The notes under the pieces: model-generated | The model's database searches: none | What the model saw: the letters and a program-made list of their open reading frames with translations, nothing else | Told to the model about the DNA's origin: nothing | Part shown: positions 16,105-24,090 of the stretch, one piece after another | How the letters are laid out: each line of letters begins with the position of its first letter | Numbering within the stretch: the first letter of the stretch is position 1 | Assembly (NCBI RefSeq): GCF_006716765.1 | Contig: NZ_VFPO01000001.1 | Span: forward strand, 186,001 to 250,000 | Source of the DNA: Actinomadura hallensis | GTDB lineage: Bacteria; Actinomycetota; Actinomycetes; Streptosporangiales; Streptosporangiaceae | Reading direction: 5' to 3' | Length of the DNA stretch: 64,000 nucleotides | Program-made: the position numbers and the translations under genes

Positions 16105-16653
16105 TCACCGCCCTTTCTGCAGGTCCGCATAGCGGACGATCTCGAACGCGAGGACGGCGAGCGCGGCCGTCTCCACCAGGGACACGATCAGAACGGGGGC
16201 GTGCACCGGTCCGACGGACCAGTACACGACGAGCGCCGCCGCCGGGGCGACGCAGAACAGCAGAAGGTCGATGAGGAGCTGCAGATACTTGCGGGACAGC
16301 CGCCGGCGGTCGCTGCGATGCGCGGTCTCCCAGCCGAAGGGCTCGTCCAGTCCCTCCACGAGCTCCGCCAGACGGGGCCCCAGGTCGGTGCGCACATAGC
16401 GGCCGATCGCGGAGATCTTCTCGTCGTTCACCACGTAGGTCCAGCCGAGCAGGAGCGCCACCGGCGGCATCAGGACGAGCATCGCGGAATTCCCGTTCCC
16501 CTGCAGGGCGGCGCCCACGACCAGCGCCATCGACGCCAGCGTCGCGTAAATGAGGTTGTCCCGGAACCCGATGCGGCTCTTCTGCTCGTCCTTGATCCGT
16601 TCGTACTCGTTGAGCAGGACGCTCGCGGCAGTGACCCCGCCGTCTCCAGGCAA
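16105..16653 (-). CDS. four-helix inner-membrane protein paired with the nucleosidase
   Basis: A 182-residue membrane protein. It begins with a charged helix (LLNEYERIKDEQKSRIGFRD), then two hydrophobic helices near residues 40-58 and 62-80, a cytosolic loop with conserved-looking NDEKISAIGRYVR and a further pair of helices at about 125-148 and 152-176. TTG 16653 is chosen because GGAG lies 7 bases upstream; a longer TTG start at 16698 lacks a ribosome site. The gene is 9 bases upstream of the nucleosidase and clearly cotranscribed. I do not know a function; the combination of soluble nucleotide enzyme and small multi-helix membrane protein resembles effector pairs of nucleotide-signalling immunity. 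Confidence 0.75.
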   Translation of the reverse strand: MPGDGGVTAASVLLNEYERIKDEQKSRIGFRDNLIYATLASMALVVGAALQGNGNSAMLVLMPPVALLLGWTYVVNDEKISAIGRYVRTDLGPRLAELVEGLDEPFGWETAHRSDRRRLSRKYLQLLIDLLLFCVAPAAALVVYWSVGPVHAPVLIVSLVETAALAVLAFEIVRYADLQKGR

Positions 16654-17517
16654 GAGGCATCTCCAATGATTCCGCCGCCGAATACCGGCGGCTCCCAATG
16701 TCGCCGTATTATCGCAAAGGCATGCGGTGTCCTTCTAGTGCCGCTGCTTAAGCAGCATCGTCATCCCTTGTCTTCGGCTGGTCCGGAAGCGGGCGCGGTG
16801 TCAACCGCACGCCGTTCCCTTCTCCGGGGCTGAACTCCGAGCCGGAAAACGGATTATCGGCCGTGATTCCGGTCCGCGATGCGACCGGCGGTTTCGGATG
16901 ACTTCCCCTCGGCCTCGGCGCGTGCGTCTCGACGAGGACCCCGGCGTCCTCTGAGGAGGCCGGGTTCGCGTATGGCCGCGGGCTTGAGAGTGGCCGGGCG
17001 CTCGGCGGCGGCCGGGCACCGGGTCGGCCGCCGGCCTCTGGAAGAAGCCCGCCGGGGTGGGACAATGCCGCTCCCCTTGAGCGCCTGTTCGATCGACGCG
17101 TATGAGACCGATCACATCCGGTCGGACGTGCGCGAAGCCGATCACACCCGGTTGGCGACCTTCGCGCGGTGGGCGCCGAGTGGCGGTCCGGTGTTCCCCG
17201 GTGTTCCCCCCGGCTCTCTCCGCGTCGGCGGAGCGCGCCGGAGATCTGGTGCCGACTGCTGCGAATGGCGACGTGGAAGGGAAGGGCCCTTCGGAGTTCG
17301 GCCTTCCGTCCGAGAGCGGGACGTGTTCGGACCCCGTGGAAACCCGGAATGGCGCCGGGAAGTGCGAGCCCTGAAGGCGCTTTCGGATTGCGGTCCGGAA
17401 GGCGGTGGGACGCTCGATCAAGGGGGTCGGTTGACGGGCCGACCCCTCCCGGTCATCACCGATATTTGCCGTCTAATGCCGGTAAAACTGGTGTCTCACC
17501 AACACGGGGAGGCAACG
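16654..17517. other. long intergenic region, no supported gene
   Basis: About 860 bases between divergent genes. Several open frames cross it on both strands, two of them over 200 codons, but they are Arg/Pro/Gly-rich, mutually overlapping and without domains or ribosome sites. Part of the plus-strand frame simply continues into the secreted protein at 17518. It presumably carries the promoters for the genes on both sides; I could not place them. Confidence 0.45.
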
Positions 17518-17955
17518 GTGAAGAGGATTCTGGCGACGGCGGCGGCCGCGGTGATGGCGCTCGGGCTGATGGCCGCGCCGGCGGAGGCCGCGTCGGCGGT
17601 GCAGATCTACCGGGTGTACTTCGACTCGCCGGGCAAGGACAACCGGTCGAACAAGTCGCTGAACGGCGAATGGGTGCAGCTGTTCAACAGGACGAAGAAG
17701 ACGCGGCAGCTGAAGGGGATGAAGCTCCGCGACAGGACGGGGTACACGTACACGTTCGGGTCGTTCAAGCTGAAGGGCCGCAAGAGCGTCTACGTCCACA
17801 CCGGGCGCGGCAAGAACACCGCGAAGCACCGGTACTGGGGCCGGAAGGCGTACGTGTGGAACAACACGGGCGACACGGCCTACCTGCTGTACCGGAACGG
17901 GAAGAAGGCCGACTCCTGCTCGTGGACGGGCAAGGGGTCGTCGAAGTACTGCTGA
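17518..17955 (+). CDS. secreted lamin-tail-domain (LTD) protein
   Basis: A 145-residue secreted protein. A Sec signal peptide covers residues 1-27 (KR, hydrophobic Ala/Leu core, cleavage after AEA-A). The mature part is a single beta-rich lamin-tail domain with NGEWVQLFNRTKK, LRDRTGYTYTFGSF, VYVHTGRGKNT, RYWGRKAYVWNNTGDTAYL and a terminal Cys pair (DSCSW and KYC) that could form a disulphide. Such domains bind polysaccharide, nucleic acid or partner proteins on bacterial surfaces; none can be specified. GTG 17518 has GGGGAGG 5 bases upstream; the open frame extends over 200 codons further upstream but without coding character. Confidence 0.88.
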   Translation: MKRILATAAAAVMALGLMAAPAEAASAVQIYRVYFDSPGKDNRSNKSLNGEWVQLFNRTKKTRQLKGMKLRDRTGYTYTFGSFKLKGRKSVYVHTGRGKNTAKHRYWGRKAYVWNNTGDTAYLLYRNGKKADSCSWTGKGSSKYC

Positions 17956-17966
17956 CTGGGCGACCC

Positions 17967-18002
17967 TCCGGCCCGCCGTCCGGGACGCGGCGGCGGGCCG
18001 GA
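17967..18002. terminator. bidirectional terminator hairpin
   Basis: TCCGGCCCGCCG (17967-17978) pairs perfectly with CGGCGGGCCGGA (17991-18002) around a 12-base loop. It lies between the convergent ends of the lamin-tail gene and the hibernation-factor gene. No T-run follows, as is common in actinomycetes. Confidence 0.75.
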
Positions 18003-18022
18003 CATGCCCGAGCGGGACGTGC

Positions 18023-18817
18023 CTAAGCGGGTGTGATCAGGCCGTAGTTGCCGTCGTAGCGGCGGTAGATGACGTTGCCGCGGCCCGTGGAGTCGTCGAC
18101 GAAGAACACCCACGGCAGCCCGGTGGTGTCCAGGCGCTCGGTCGCCTCGGACACGCTCAGCCGGGGAGCGGGGTGGGGGCTGATCGTCAGCGGCACGGCG
18201 ACCGGGTCCTTCCGGTCGGGTTCGGGCTCCACCTGTGCGAGCCGGTACCCGCCGTCGCTGTGGTAGATGACGCTGTCCTGCCCGGTCTCGGCGTCGGTGA
18301 ACAGGAGGAACTCGTAGTCCAGCGTCTCCATGTCGAAGGCCGCCTCGTCCGGCGTCTCGGAGGCCAGGGTGAACGACTTGCGGCGGACGATCTCGCGCTC
18401 CTCGACCGGAAGCGGGGAGTAGTCGGGGCGGCCGGCCGGCTCGGAACCGTGCCGCCACTCGTGCAGCTCGGGCAGCGGCCGGCCGCCGCGGCGGGCCTCC
18501 CACTGCTTGCTGATGCGGCCGAGCCTGCGCTGGAGCCGGTCATGGAGCTCGTCGATCGCCTCGAACATGGTCTCCGCCGCCACCTGGGCGCGTACCAGGC
18601 GGCCGTTGACGTCCAGGTTCGCCTGCGCCATCGCGGGACGGGCCACCGCCGGGTTGGCGGCCATGGAGAGCTTCACGCGGGCGAACAGCACCGGCTCGGG
18701 CGCGTACCGGAACACGGCGGTCACCTTGTCGCGTGCGTAGTCGACGAAGTCGTCCGGCACCGAACCCAGGCGTTCCACCGCCACCTCGGGGGTGGCCTGC
18801 GTCGACGATCGATCCAT
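18023..18817 (-). CDS. long ribosome hibernation promotion factor-like protein (HPF/S30AE family)
   Basis: A 264-residue protein. The N-terminal ~110 residues form an S30AE/sigma-54-modulation fold (DYARDKVTAVFRYAPEPVLF, VKLSMAANPAVARPAMAQAN). Two related C-terminal domains follow: the first at about 140-200 (VRRKSFTLASETPDEAAFDM, LDYEFLLFTDAETGQDSVIY), the second at about 210-264 (PRLSVSEATERLDTTGLPWV, FVDDSTGRGNVIYRRYDGNY). The C-terminal domain of long HPF mediates 100S ribosome dimerisation; here it is duplicated. ATG 18817 follows GGAGAGAAGG; the longer reading starts 12 bases further up. Its neighbour is an HRP1-like CBS protein, together suggesting a stationary-phase or low-oxygen response. 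Confidence 0.88.
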   Translation of the reverse strand: MDRSSTQATPEVAVERLGSVPDDFVDYARDKVTAVFRYAPEPVLFARVKLSMAANPAVARPAMAQANLDVNGRLVRAQVAAETMFEAIDELHDRLQRRLGRISKQWEARRGGRPLPELHEWRHGSEPAGRPDYSPLPVEEREIVRRKSFTLASETPDEAAFDMETLDYEFLLFTDAETGQDSVIYHSDGGYRLAQVEPEPDRKDPVAVPLTISPHPAPRLSVSEATERLDTTGLPWVFFVDDSTGRGNVIYRRYDGNYGLITPA

Positions 18818-18946
18818 CCTTCTCTCCAATCATGAGTCCCGAGCGGGGCTGCCGTGGTGCCGGGACGGCGGGCGGGGCGGGGCCGGCGCCCGACGCCCGG
18901 CACCGCCGGCGGCCGGCGCCGCGGCGGTGCCCGGTGGCGGCGCGCG

Positions 18947-19369
18947 TCAGTGCGCCGTCGAGGAGACCGCCTCGACCAGTTCGCCGACCTTGTCGTCGGG
19001 CAGGTTCGCGGCGAGGTCGGCCTGGCTGATGATCCCGACGAGCCGGTCGTCCTCCAGGACGGGAACCCGGCGGATCTTGTGCTCGATCATGTCGTGCAGG
19101 ATCTCGTCCACGTCGGTGTCGGTCTGGGCCGTCCAGACCGGTCCCGAACCGATGAGGCTCCCGGCCGTGAACTCCGACGGGTCCCTGCCCTGCGCGATCA
19201 CCTTCACGACGATGTCGCGGTCGGTGATGATGCCCCGGAGCCGTTCGCCCTCGCACACGGGCATGGCGCCCACGTCCAGGGCCGCCATCCGCTCGGCGGC
19301 CGTGGTGAGAGTCTCGTCGACGCTCAGACACTCGACACCGAAGTGCATCACTTCGCGTGCAGTTGTCAT
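18947..19369 (-). CDS. CBS-domain pair protein, HRP1-like
   Basis: A 140-residue protein consisting of two CBS motifs: TAREVMHFGVECLSVDETLT to GIITDRDIVVKVIAQG, then TDTDVDEILHDMIEHKIRRV to LVGIISQADLAANLP. Length, the MTTAREVM start and the DRDIVVK segment closely follow Rv2626c (hypoxic response protein 1) of M. tuberculosis. It lacks HRP1's cysteines at the C-terminus, so zinc stabilisation is doubtful. CBS pairs bind adenine nucleotides. ATG 19369 has GGGGGGA upstream. It lies 129 bases upstream of the hibernation factor in the same direction and may share its stimulus. Confidence 0.88.
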   Translation of the reverse strand: MTTAREVMHFGVECLSVDETLTTAAERMAALDVGAMPVCEGERLRGIITDRDIVVKVIAQGRDPSEFTAGSLIGSGPVWTAQTDTDVDEILHDMIEHKIRRVPVLEDDRLVGIISQADLAANLPDDKVGELVEAVSSTAH

Positions 19370-19665
19370 GGTTATCCCCCCTTTGTGACCTCCTTCTCCG
19401 CATGTCCAGAGGGGAAACGTGTCCGTCTCCGGCTCTCCGACCTCCACCCTCTCCGTCCGGCGCACACCGATCCAGAGACGAAGGTCCCTGAGGCACCGGG
19501 GCTCTCGGCCGCAATGCGCCGCCGGGCCCCGCCCCCAGGCCCGCTGTCCCCCGGGCGAGCTACAGGGAAGTGTCCGCCGTGCGGTGACGACTCCGGACGC
19601 GCCTGATCCCTAGCGTTTCGGCGTGCCGCGGCGCCGGGTCGCGGGGGGTGGTGAAAGGAGTCATC

Positions 19666-20478
19666 ATGCGTCTGCTGAAGCAGCTCCTGGCCGTCGGGGC
19701 GGTCGGGCTCGTCGGGGGTCAGGCCGTCGTCGCGGCCGAGTGGGACACGGTCCTGACGCTGGTGATCGGCATGGCGACGGCGGTGCTCTCGCTGGTCGTG
19801 TACGCCTGGATCGTGCGGCGGACCGAGAAGCGCGCACCGGAGGAGGTGTCGCGGAGGGGCGCCGTCGCCGCCACCGTGCGGGGACTGCTGATCGGGTTCG
19901 GGATGTTCGCCGCCGTGATCGCGAACATCGCCCTCCTCGGCCACTACCGGATCGACGGCTTCGGGTCGGCGGCGGGCCCGGTCGCGCTGCTCGGCTTCAT
20001 GGCCGGCGCCGCCGTCACCGAAGAGGTGATCTTCCGGGGCGTGCTGTTCCGGGTCCTTGAGGAGCGCCTCGGCACGTGGGCGTCCCTGCTGGTGACGGCA
20101 CCGCTGTTCGGCCTGTGGCACCTGTCGGCCGGGGTGTGGGGCTCGGTCGCCGTCGCGCTCTCGGCCGGGGGGCTGCTCGCCGCCGTGTACGCCGCCACCC
20201 GCAACCTGTGGGTGCCGATCGGCCTGCACTTCGCCTGGAACTACGCCGGCGCCGGCGTCTTCGGCACCGACGTCTCCGGCCAGAGCGCCCCGGAGGGACT
20301 CCTCGACGGCGTCACCTCCGGCCCGACCCTGGTGAGCGGCGGCGAGTTCGGGCCCGAGGCGAGCATGTACGCGGTCGGCTTCGGCCTGATGCTGACGGTC
20401 GTCTTCCTGTGGCTGGCCCACCGGCGCGGCCGCATGGTCCCACTCCGGAACCGCGCCAAGACCCCCGCCCACATCTGA
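19666..20478 (+). CDS. CPBP family intramembrane glutamic-type metalloprotease
   Basis: A 270-residue membrane protein with about seven helices. The catalytic signature is EEVIFRG with the following R (residues ~122-128), then FGLWHL and later GLHFAWNYAG, giving the three motifs (EExxxR, FxxxH, HxxxN) of the Abi/Rce1 fold. In bacteria members act in bacteriocin self-immunity or process membrane proteins; the substrate is unknown. ATG 19666 has AAAGGAG 5 bases upstream. A TAGCGT -10 element at 19611-19616 would start the transcript about 43 bases before the ATG. Confidence 0.9.
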   Translation: MRLLKQLLAVGAVGLVGGQAVVAAEWDTVLTLVIGMATAVLSLVVYAWIVRRTEKRAPEEVSRRGAVAATVRGLLIGFGMFAAVIANIALLGHYRIDGFGSAAGPVALLGFMAGAAVTEEVIFRGVLFRVLEERLGTWASLLVTAPLFGLWHLSAGVWGSVAVALSAGGLLAAVYAATRNLWVPIGLHFAWNYAGAGVFGTDVSGQSAPEGLLDGVTSGPTLVSGGEFGPEASMYAVGFGLMLTVVFLWLAHRRGRMVPLRNRAKTPAHI

Positions 20479-20561
20479 TCGACACCGCGGTCCCCGGTGC
20501 GGGGCAGACGGCGAGACCGTCAAGTGGCCGCCGGACGGACATCCGGGACGAAGCACTCATG

Positions 20562-20587
20562 GCCCTGGGGCGCCATCGCCCCAGGGC
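20562..20587. terminator. strong hairpin between convergent genes
   Basis: GCCCTGGGGCG (20562-20572) pairs perfectly with CGCCCCAGGGC (20577-20587) around a CCAT tetraloop. It lies between the CPBP protease and the aminotransferase, which converge, and probably stops both transcripts. Confidence 0.8.
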
Positions 20588-20626
20588 GCATCGCCTCGGG
20601 CGGCCGCCGTCCGAGAGCCGGCGCGG

Positions 20627-21955
20627 TCAGGTCAGCAGGCCGTCGTCGCGGATCGAACGGAGAACGTCACGGGCGGCTTCGAGGGTGCGGTCGACGTCCT
20701 CGGCCGTGTGGGCGCCGGAGATGTGGTTGCGCTTGAGGGCGAGGGGCAGCATGAGGAACCCGCGGTCGGTCATGCGGCGGTGGAAGGCCACGTAGGCGGC
20801 GTCGTTGTTCCGCATGAGATCGCGGTAGCCGCGGATCGGGGCTTCGGCGAAGTAGAGGGAGAAGATCCCGCCGAATCCGGCGGCGGTGCCGGGGATGCCG
20901 AGTTCGGCGCAGATGCCGTCGAGGCCGCTGCGCATGCGGTCGCCCAGGGCGTGGGTGCGCTCGTAGAAGTCCGGGTGGTCGCGCAGGTAGGTGATGGTGG
21001 CGATCGCGGCGGCGGAGGAGACGGGGTTGCCGTTGAACGTTCCGGCCAGCAGGACGTCCCCTCCCGCCGAGTTGAACCGCTCCATCAGGTGCCGGGGACC
21101 GGCGAGCCCGGCGATGGGGTAGCCGTTCCCCATGGCCTTGCCGAAGGTGGTCAGGTCGGGCAGGACGCCGCAGACCTGCTGGTAGCCCCCCAGCGCGTGC
21201 CGGAAACCGGTGATCACCTCGTCGAAGATCAGCAGTGAGCCCTGCTCGGCGGTGAGGGCGCGCAGCCCTTCGACGAACTCCTGCGTCGGGACGAGGGCGC
21301 CCACGTTGTGCGGGATCGGCTCCATGATGACGGCCGCGATCCGGTCGGGGTGGCGCTCGTAGAGGGCGCGGACGGAGTCCAGGTCGTTGAACTCGGCGAT
21401 CAGCGTGGAGTCCAGGGCCTCGGGCAGGATGCCGCGCGACAGGGGGTCGCTGCCGTAGGCGCGGTCGGGCGCGGAGATGACGTTGCGGGCGACGGCGTCG
21501 TGCCAGCCGTGGAAGCCGCCCTGGAACTTCACGATCAGGGGGCGGCCGGTGACGGCCCGGGACAGCCGGACCGCCTGCGCGGTGGCCTCGCTCCCGGACA
21601 TCGCCGAAATCATCTGTTCGGCGGACGGGATCGCCTCGGTGACGAGCCGGGCCAGTTCGATCTCGGGTTCGGTGACGCCCCAGCCGACCAGGTCGAGCCC
21701 GCCGACGGCGGCGCGGACCGCGTCGTCCACCTCGGGTGCGGCGTGGCCGAGCAGGATCGCGCCGAACGCCGCGTGGTAGTCGAGGTAGCGGCGGCCGTCG
21801 GCGTCGGTGACGTGCGCACCGGACGCCGCGGTCAGCGCGTGCGGCGCGCCGACCAGGCGGGTCGCGGAGTTGACGCCGCCGGGGATCACGGTCCGCGCGG
21901 CGGCGAGGAGTTCCGCGCCGCGGGACCGCGGCGCGGCCTGCTCGGCGATGGTCAT
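20627..21955 (-). CDS. class III aminotransferase (glutamate-1-semialdehyde aminomutase-like)
   Basis: A 442-residue PLP enzyme. RTVIPGGVNSATR and GRRYLDYHAAFGAILLGH are the N-terminal blocks of the GSA-aminomutase subgroup. FQGGFHGWHD, LLIFDEVITGFR (cofactor Asp) and TTFGKAMGNGYPIAG (PLP lysine) follow. A role in haem synthesis is unlikely, because it is transcribed divergently from a catabolic operon and shares its operator. More likely it transaminates a D-amino or beta-amino acid, or an amino sugar intermediate. Its promoter has an ideal TTGACA and an embedded TGGAA-N5-TTCCA box. It lies alone before a strong terminator. Confidence 0.88.
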   Translation of the reverse strand: MTIAEQAAPRSRGAELLAAARTVIPGGVNSATRLVGAPHALTAASGAHVTDADGRRYLDYHAAFGAILLGHAAPEVDDAVRAAVGGLDLVGWGVTEPEIELARLVTEAIPSAEQMISAMSGSEATAQAVRLSRAVTGRPLIVKFQGGFHGWHDAVARNVISAPDRAYGSDPLSRGILPEALDSTLIAEFNDLDSVRALYERHPDRIAAVIMEPIPHNVGALVPTQEFVEGLRALTAEQGSLLIFDEVITGFRHALGGYQQVCGVLPDLTTFGKAMGNGYPIAGLAGPRHLMERFNSAGGDVLLAGTFNGNPVSSAAAIATITYLRDHPDFYERTHALGDRMRSGLDGICAELGIPGTAAGFGGIFSLYFAEAPIRGYRDLMRNNDAAYVAFHRRMTDRGFLMLPLALKRNHISGAHTAEDVDRTLEAARDVLRSIRDDGLLT

Positions 21956-22004
21956 TTCTCGAAGCCCCCAAGTGGTCGATGAGCGGTCGGATCAGTCCGG
22001 TCGA

Positions 22005-22033
22005 ATGGTTCATGGAAAGCCGTTCCATGTCAA
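22005..22033 (-). promoter_or_regulatory. aminotransferase promoter with IclR-type operator between -35 and -10
   Basis: Read on the minus strand, TTGACA (22033-22028) and AACCAT (22010-22005) are separated by exactly 17 bases. That spacer is filled by the inverted repeat CATGGAA / TTCCATG (22011-22029 with edges), core TGGAA-AGCCG-TTCCA at 22013-22027. A repressor bound here would cover both promoter elements. The core matches the TGGAA...TTCCA halves of the classical IclR box. Confidence 0.8.
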
Positions 22034-22097
22034 TGCCCGGTTCGAGGCTCAGCTGTTACCCACCTTGGGACGATGAAATCTTTTGCCGATCGACCCC

Positions 22098-22151
22098 TTG
22101 ACACACGAATGGGCGGAGCCTCAAGATCCATCGACATGGAATCCCATTCCA
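22098..22151 (+). promoter_or_regulatory. promoter and IclR-type operator at the start of the dehydrogenase operon
   Basis: TTGACA at 22098-22103 and CAAGAT at 22122-22127 (spacer 18) predict transcription from about 22134-22136, which is the A of the first ATG. The box TGGAA-TCCCA-TTCCA occupies 22137-22151, inside the first codons. So the operon is probably leaderless, with the operator at the transcription start. Confidence 0.7.
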
Positions 22152-23158
22152 GGCCGCTTCGCGTGCTGGTCGTCGGCACCGGTTTCATCGCCGCCCAGCA
22201 TGCCGCCGCAATTCACGCCGAGCCGCGGCTGGACCTGGCCGGTGTGGTCGACGTCGACCCCGGCCGGGCCGCCGCCGCGTCCCGCGCGAACGGCGGCGTG
22301 CCGGCCTACACCGACCTCGCCGAGGCGCTGGCCGAGACCCGGGCGGACGGCTGTGTCGTGTGCACTCCGAACGACACGCACGCCGGCATCGCCGTCCAGG
22401 TCGCCGAGGCGGGCGCCCACCTGCTGATCGAGAAGCCCCTGGCGACCGACGTGGCCGGCGCCCGCCGCGCCGTCGACGCGTTCGCCGCGGCAGGCCGCGT
22501 GCTGATGCCGGCGCACAGCCACCGCCACTACGACTACGCGCGCACGGTGCGGGACGTCCTGCTCTCCGGGGAACTGGGCACGGTCGACCTGGTCCGGCTC
22601 TCCATCCTCGGCGGGTGGATCTGGCCGGACTGGCGCGGCTGGATGCTCGACCCCGCCCGGTCCGGCGGCCACGCCCTGCACAACGGCGTCCACCTGCTGG
22701 ACCTGGTCACCTGGTGGACGGGTGACACCCCCGAAACCGTGTACGCGCGAGGCCGCCGCCAGACCGCCGCCGAACTCGGCATCTACGACTACCTCGAGAT
22801 GACGGTCGGGTTCGCGGGCGGCGCGACGGCCGTGTGCGAGATGAGCCGCGGGCACCGCCCCGCGTCGTTCGCCCGCCGGGACGTCATGGTCGTCGGGACG
22901 GGCGGGCTTCTCACCCTGCCCTGGGACGCCGAGGCGGGGACGGTCACCGACGAGTCGGGCACCGCGCTGCTTCCGCCCGGCGGCGGAGACGGATTCGCGG
23001 CGCAGATGGCCGCCTGGGCGGACGCCGTCGAGGGGGGCGCGCCCGCCGTGACGGGCGCGGACGGGCTGCTGGCCGTCGCCATGGGCGTCGCTGCGGAACG
23101 TTCCATCGCGACCGGCGAGCCGGTACGGGTCGCCGACGTCCTGAAGGAGGCGGCGTGA
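22136..23158 (+). CDS. Gfo/Idh/MocA family oxidoreductase (first)
   Basis: A 340-residue NAD(P)-dependent dehydrogenase. The Rossmann loop VVGTGFIAAQHAAAI is at residues 12-26, followed by VVDVDPGRAAA. LIEKPLATD carries the family's conserved EKP Lys, and the catalytic region reads GGHALHNGVHLLDLVTWW (His pair). Family members oxidise sugar or cyclitol hydroxyls. ATG 22136 is leaderless by promoter position, with no ribosome site; it is also overlapped by the IclR-type box. It is the first gene of the 13-gene operon and its stop overlaps the second dehydrogenase start. Confidence 0.9.
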   Translation: MESHSRPLRVLVVGTGFIAAQHAAAIHAEPRLDLAGVVDVDPGRAAAASRANGGVPAYTDLAEALAETRADGCVVCTPNDTHAGIAVQVAEAGAHLLIEKPLATDVAGARRAVDAFAAAGRVLMPAHSHRHYDYARTVRDVLLSGELGTVDLVRLSILGGWIWPDWRGWMLDPARSGGHALHNGVHLLDLVTWWTGDTPETVYARGRRQTAAELGIYDYLEMTVGFAGGATAVCEMSRGHRPASFARRDVMVVGTGGLLTLPWDAEAGTVTDESGTALLPPGGGDGFAAQMAAWADAVEGGAPAVTGADGLLAVAMGVAAERSIATGEPVRVADVLKEAA

Positions 23159-24087
23159 GGCTCGACCGTGTGCTGACGGTGCTGACATGGGGCGCCGGCG
23201 GGTTCGGGACACAAGACCATCAGCGCGACATGTACGTCCCTGCATTCCAGCGGCATGCCGGGTTCACTCTCGTGAAGAGCGCGCTCCCCGACCTCGGGGA
23301 CGCGATCCGTGAGACGGGCGCCGAGGTCGTGTCGGTGTGCGCGCCGCCCGCTGAGCGTGGTGCTCGCGTCATCGAGGCTCTTCGCGCAGGTTGCCACGTC
23401 CTGGCCGACAAGCCCCTCGCCTTGGACGCGGCCGACGTCGAGGAGATCGCGGCAACGGCGGATGAGATGGGCCTGGTCTGCATGCCTGCGCACCATCACA
23501 GGTTCGGTGCGTCCATCCAGTCCGCGAAGGGCGCGCTCGCCGCGGGACGGATCGGGCTCCCCTGGAACGTCCAAGCCGACTTCCTGGTGGACGGCGGCGA
23601 CCCCTGCCCCGAGGGCGAGCTGGTGAACTTCGGCCTCTACCCGGTGGACGTGGTGCGCGCGCTCACCGGGCAGGCGGTTCGCCGCGTGCACGCACTCCCG
23701 GGGCGCGACCGAAACCGGCTCACCGTCCTGCTGCTCGACCATGAGCACGGCCTGACCAGCACGATCACCGTCGGCCGCCTGCCCGGCACCGCGGACGCGC
23801 CGGGTATGGCGCTGCACCGCTACCGCATCAGCGGGTCCGGTGGGGTGATGGACGTCGATGCCGCGAAGCCGGGCGCGTCGGTCCGGACGGTGGCGGGCAA
23901 CCGCACCGCCTGGCACGGCCCCGGCACCGTCGACCGGATGCTCACCGCCCTGCACACCGCCATCGTCACGGGGAGTCCGCCCGAGGTCGGCCCCGGCGAC
24001 GCTCTCGCCGCGCTCCGCGTCACCGACGCCGCGGCCCGTTCCCTGGCCCTCGGCACGCCGGTGCCGATCGACTCACCGGAGGTCTGA
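23155..24087 (+). CDS. Gfo/Idh/MocA family oxidoreductase (second)
   Basis: A 310-residue paralogue of the preceding enzyme. Its glycine loop is WGAGGFGTQDH and the conserved lysine block ADKPLALD. The active-site region reads GELVNFGLYPVDVVRALTG, lacking the GG-x-L-x-x-xxH pattern seen in the first. The two proteins may form a heteromer or act on successive intermediates. GTG 23155 has GAAGGAGG 4 bases upstream and overlaps the previous stop. Sugar or aminosugar-acid oxidation is inferred from family only. Confidence 0.88.
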   Translation: MRLDRVLTVLTWGAGGFGTQDHQRDMYVPAFQRHAGFTLVKSALPDLGDAIRETGAEVVSVCAPPAERGARVIEALRAGCHVLADKPLALDAADVEEIAATADEMGLVCMPAHHHRFGASIQSAKGALAAGRIGLPWNVQADFLVDGGDPCPEGELVNFGLYPVDVVRALTGQAVRRVHALPGRDRNRLTVLLLDHEHGLTSTITVGRLPGTADAPGMALHRYRISGSGGVMDVDAAKPGASVRTVAGNRTAWHGPGTVDRMLTALHTAIVTGSPPEVGPGDALAALRVTDAAARSLALGTPVPIDSPEV

Positions 24088-24090
24088 CCC

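Noticed and set aside
16748..17421. minus-strand open frames in the long intergenic region before the lamin-tail gene
   Set aside because: They are Pro/Arg/Gly-rich, overlap plus-strand frames of the same quality, and have no ribosome sites or domains.
20627..21955. hemL (glutamate-1-semialdehyde aminomutase of haem synthesis)
   Set aside because: The sequence belongs to that subgroup, but no haem genes are near and its promoter shares an operator with a catabolic operon, so a catabolic aminotransferase is more likely.
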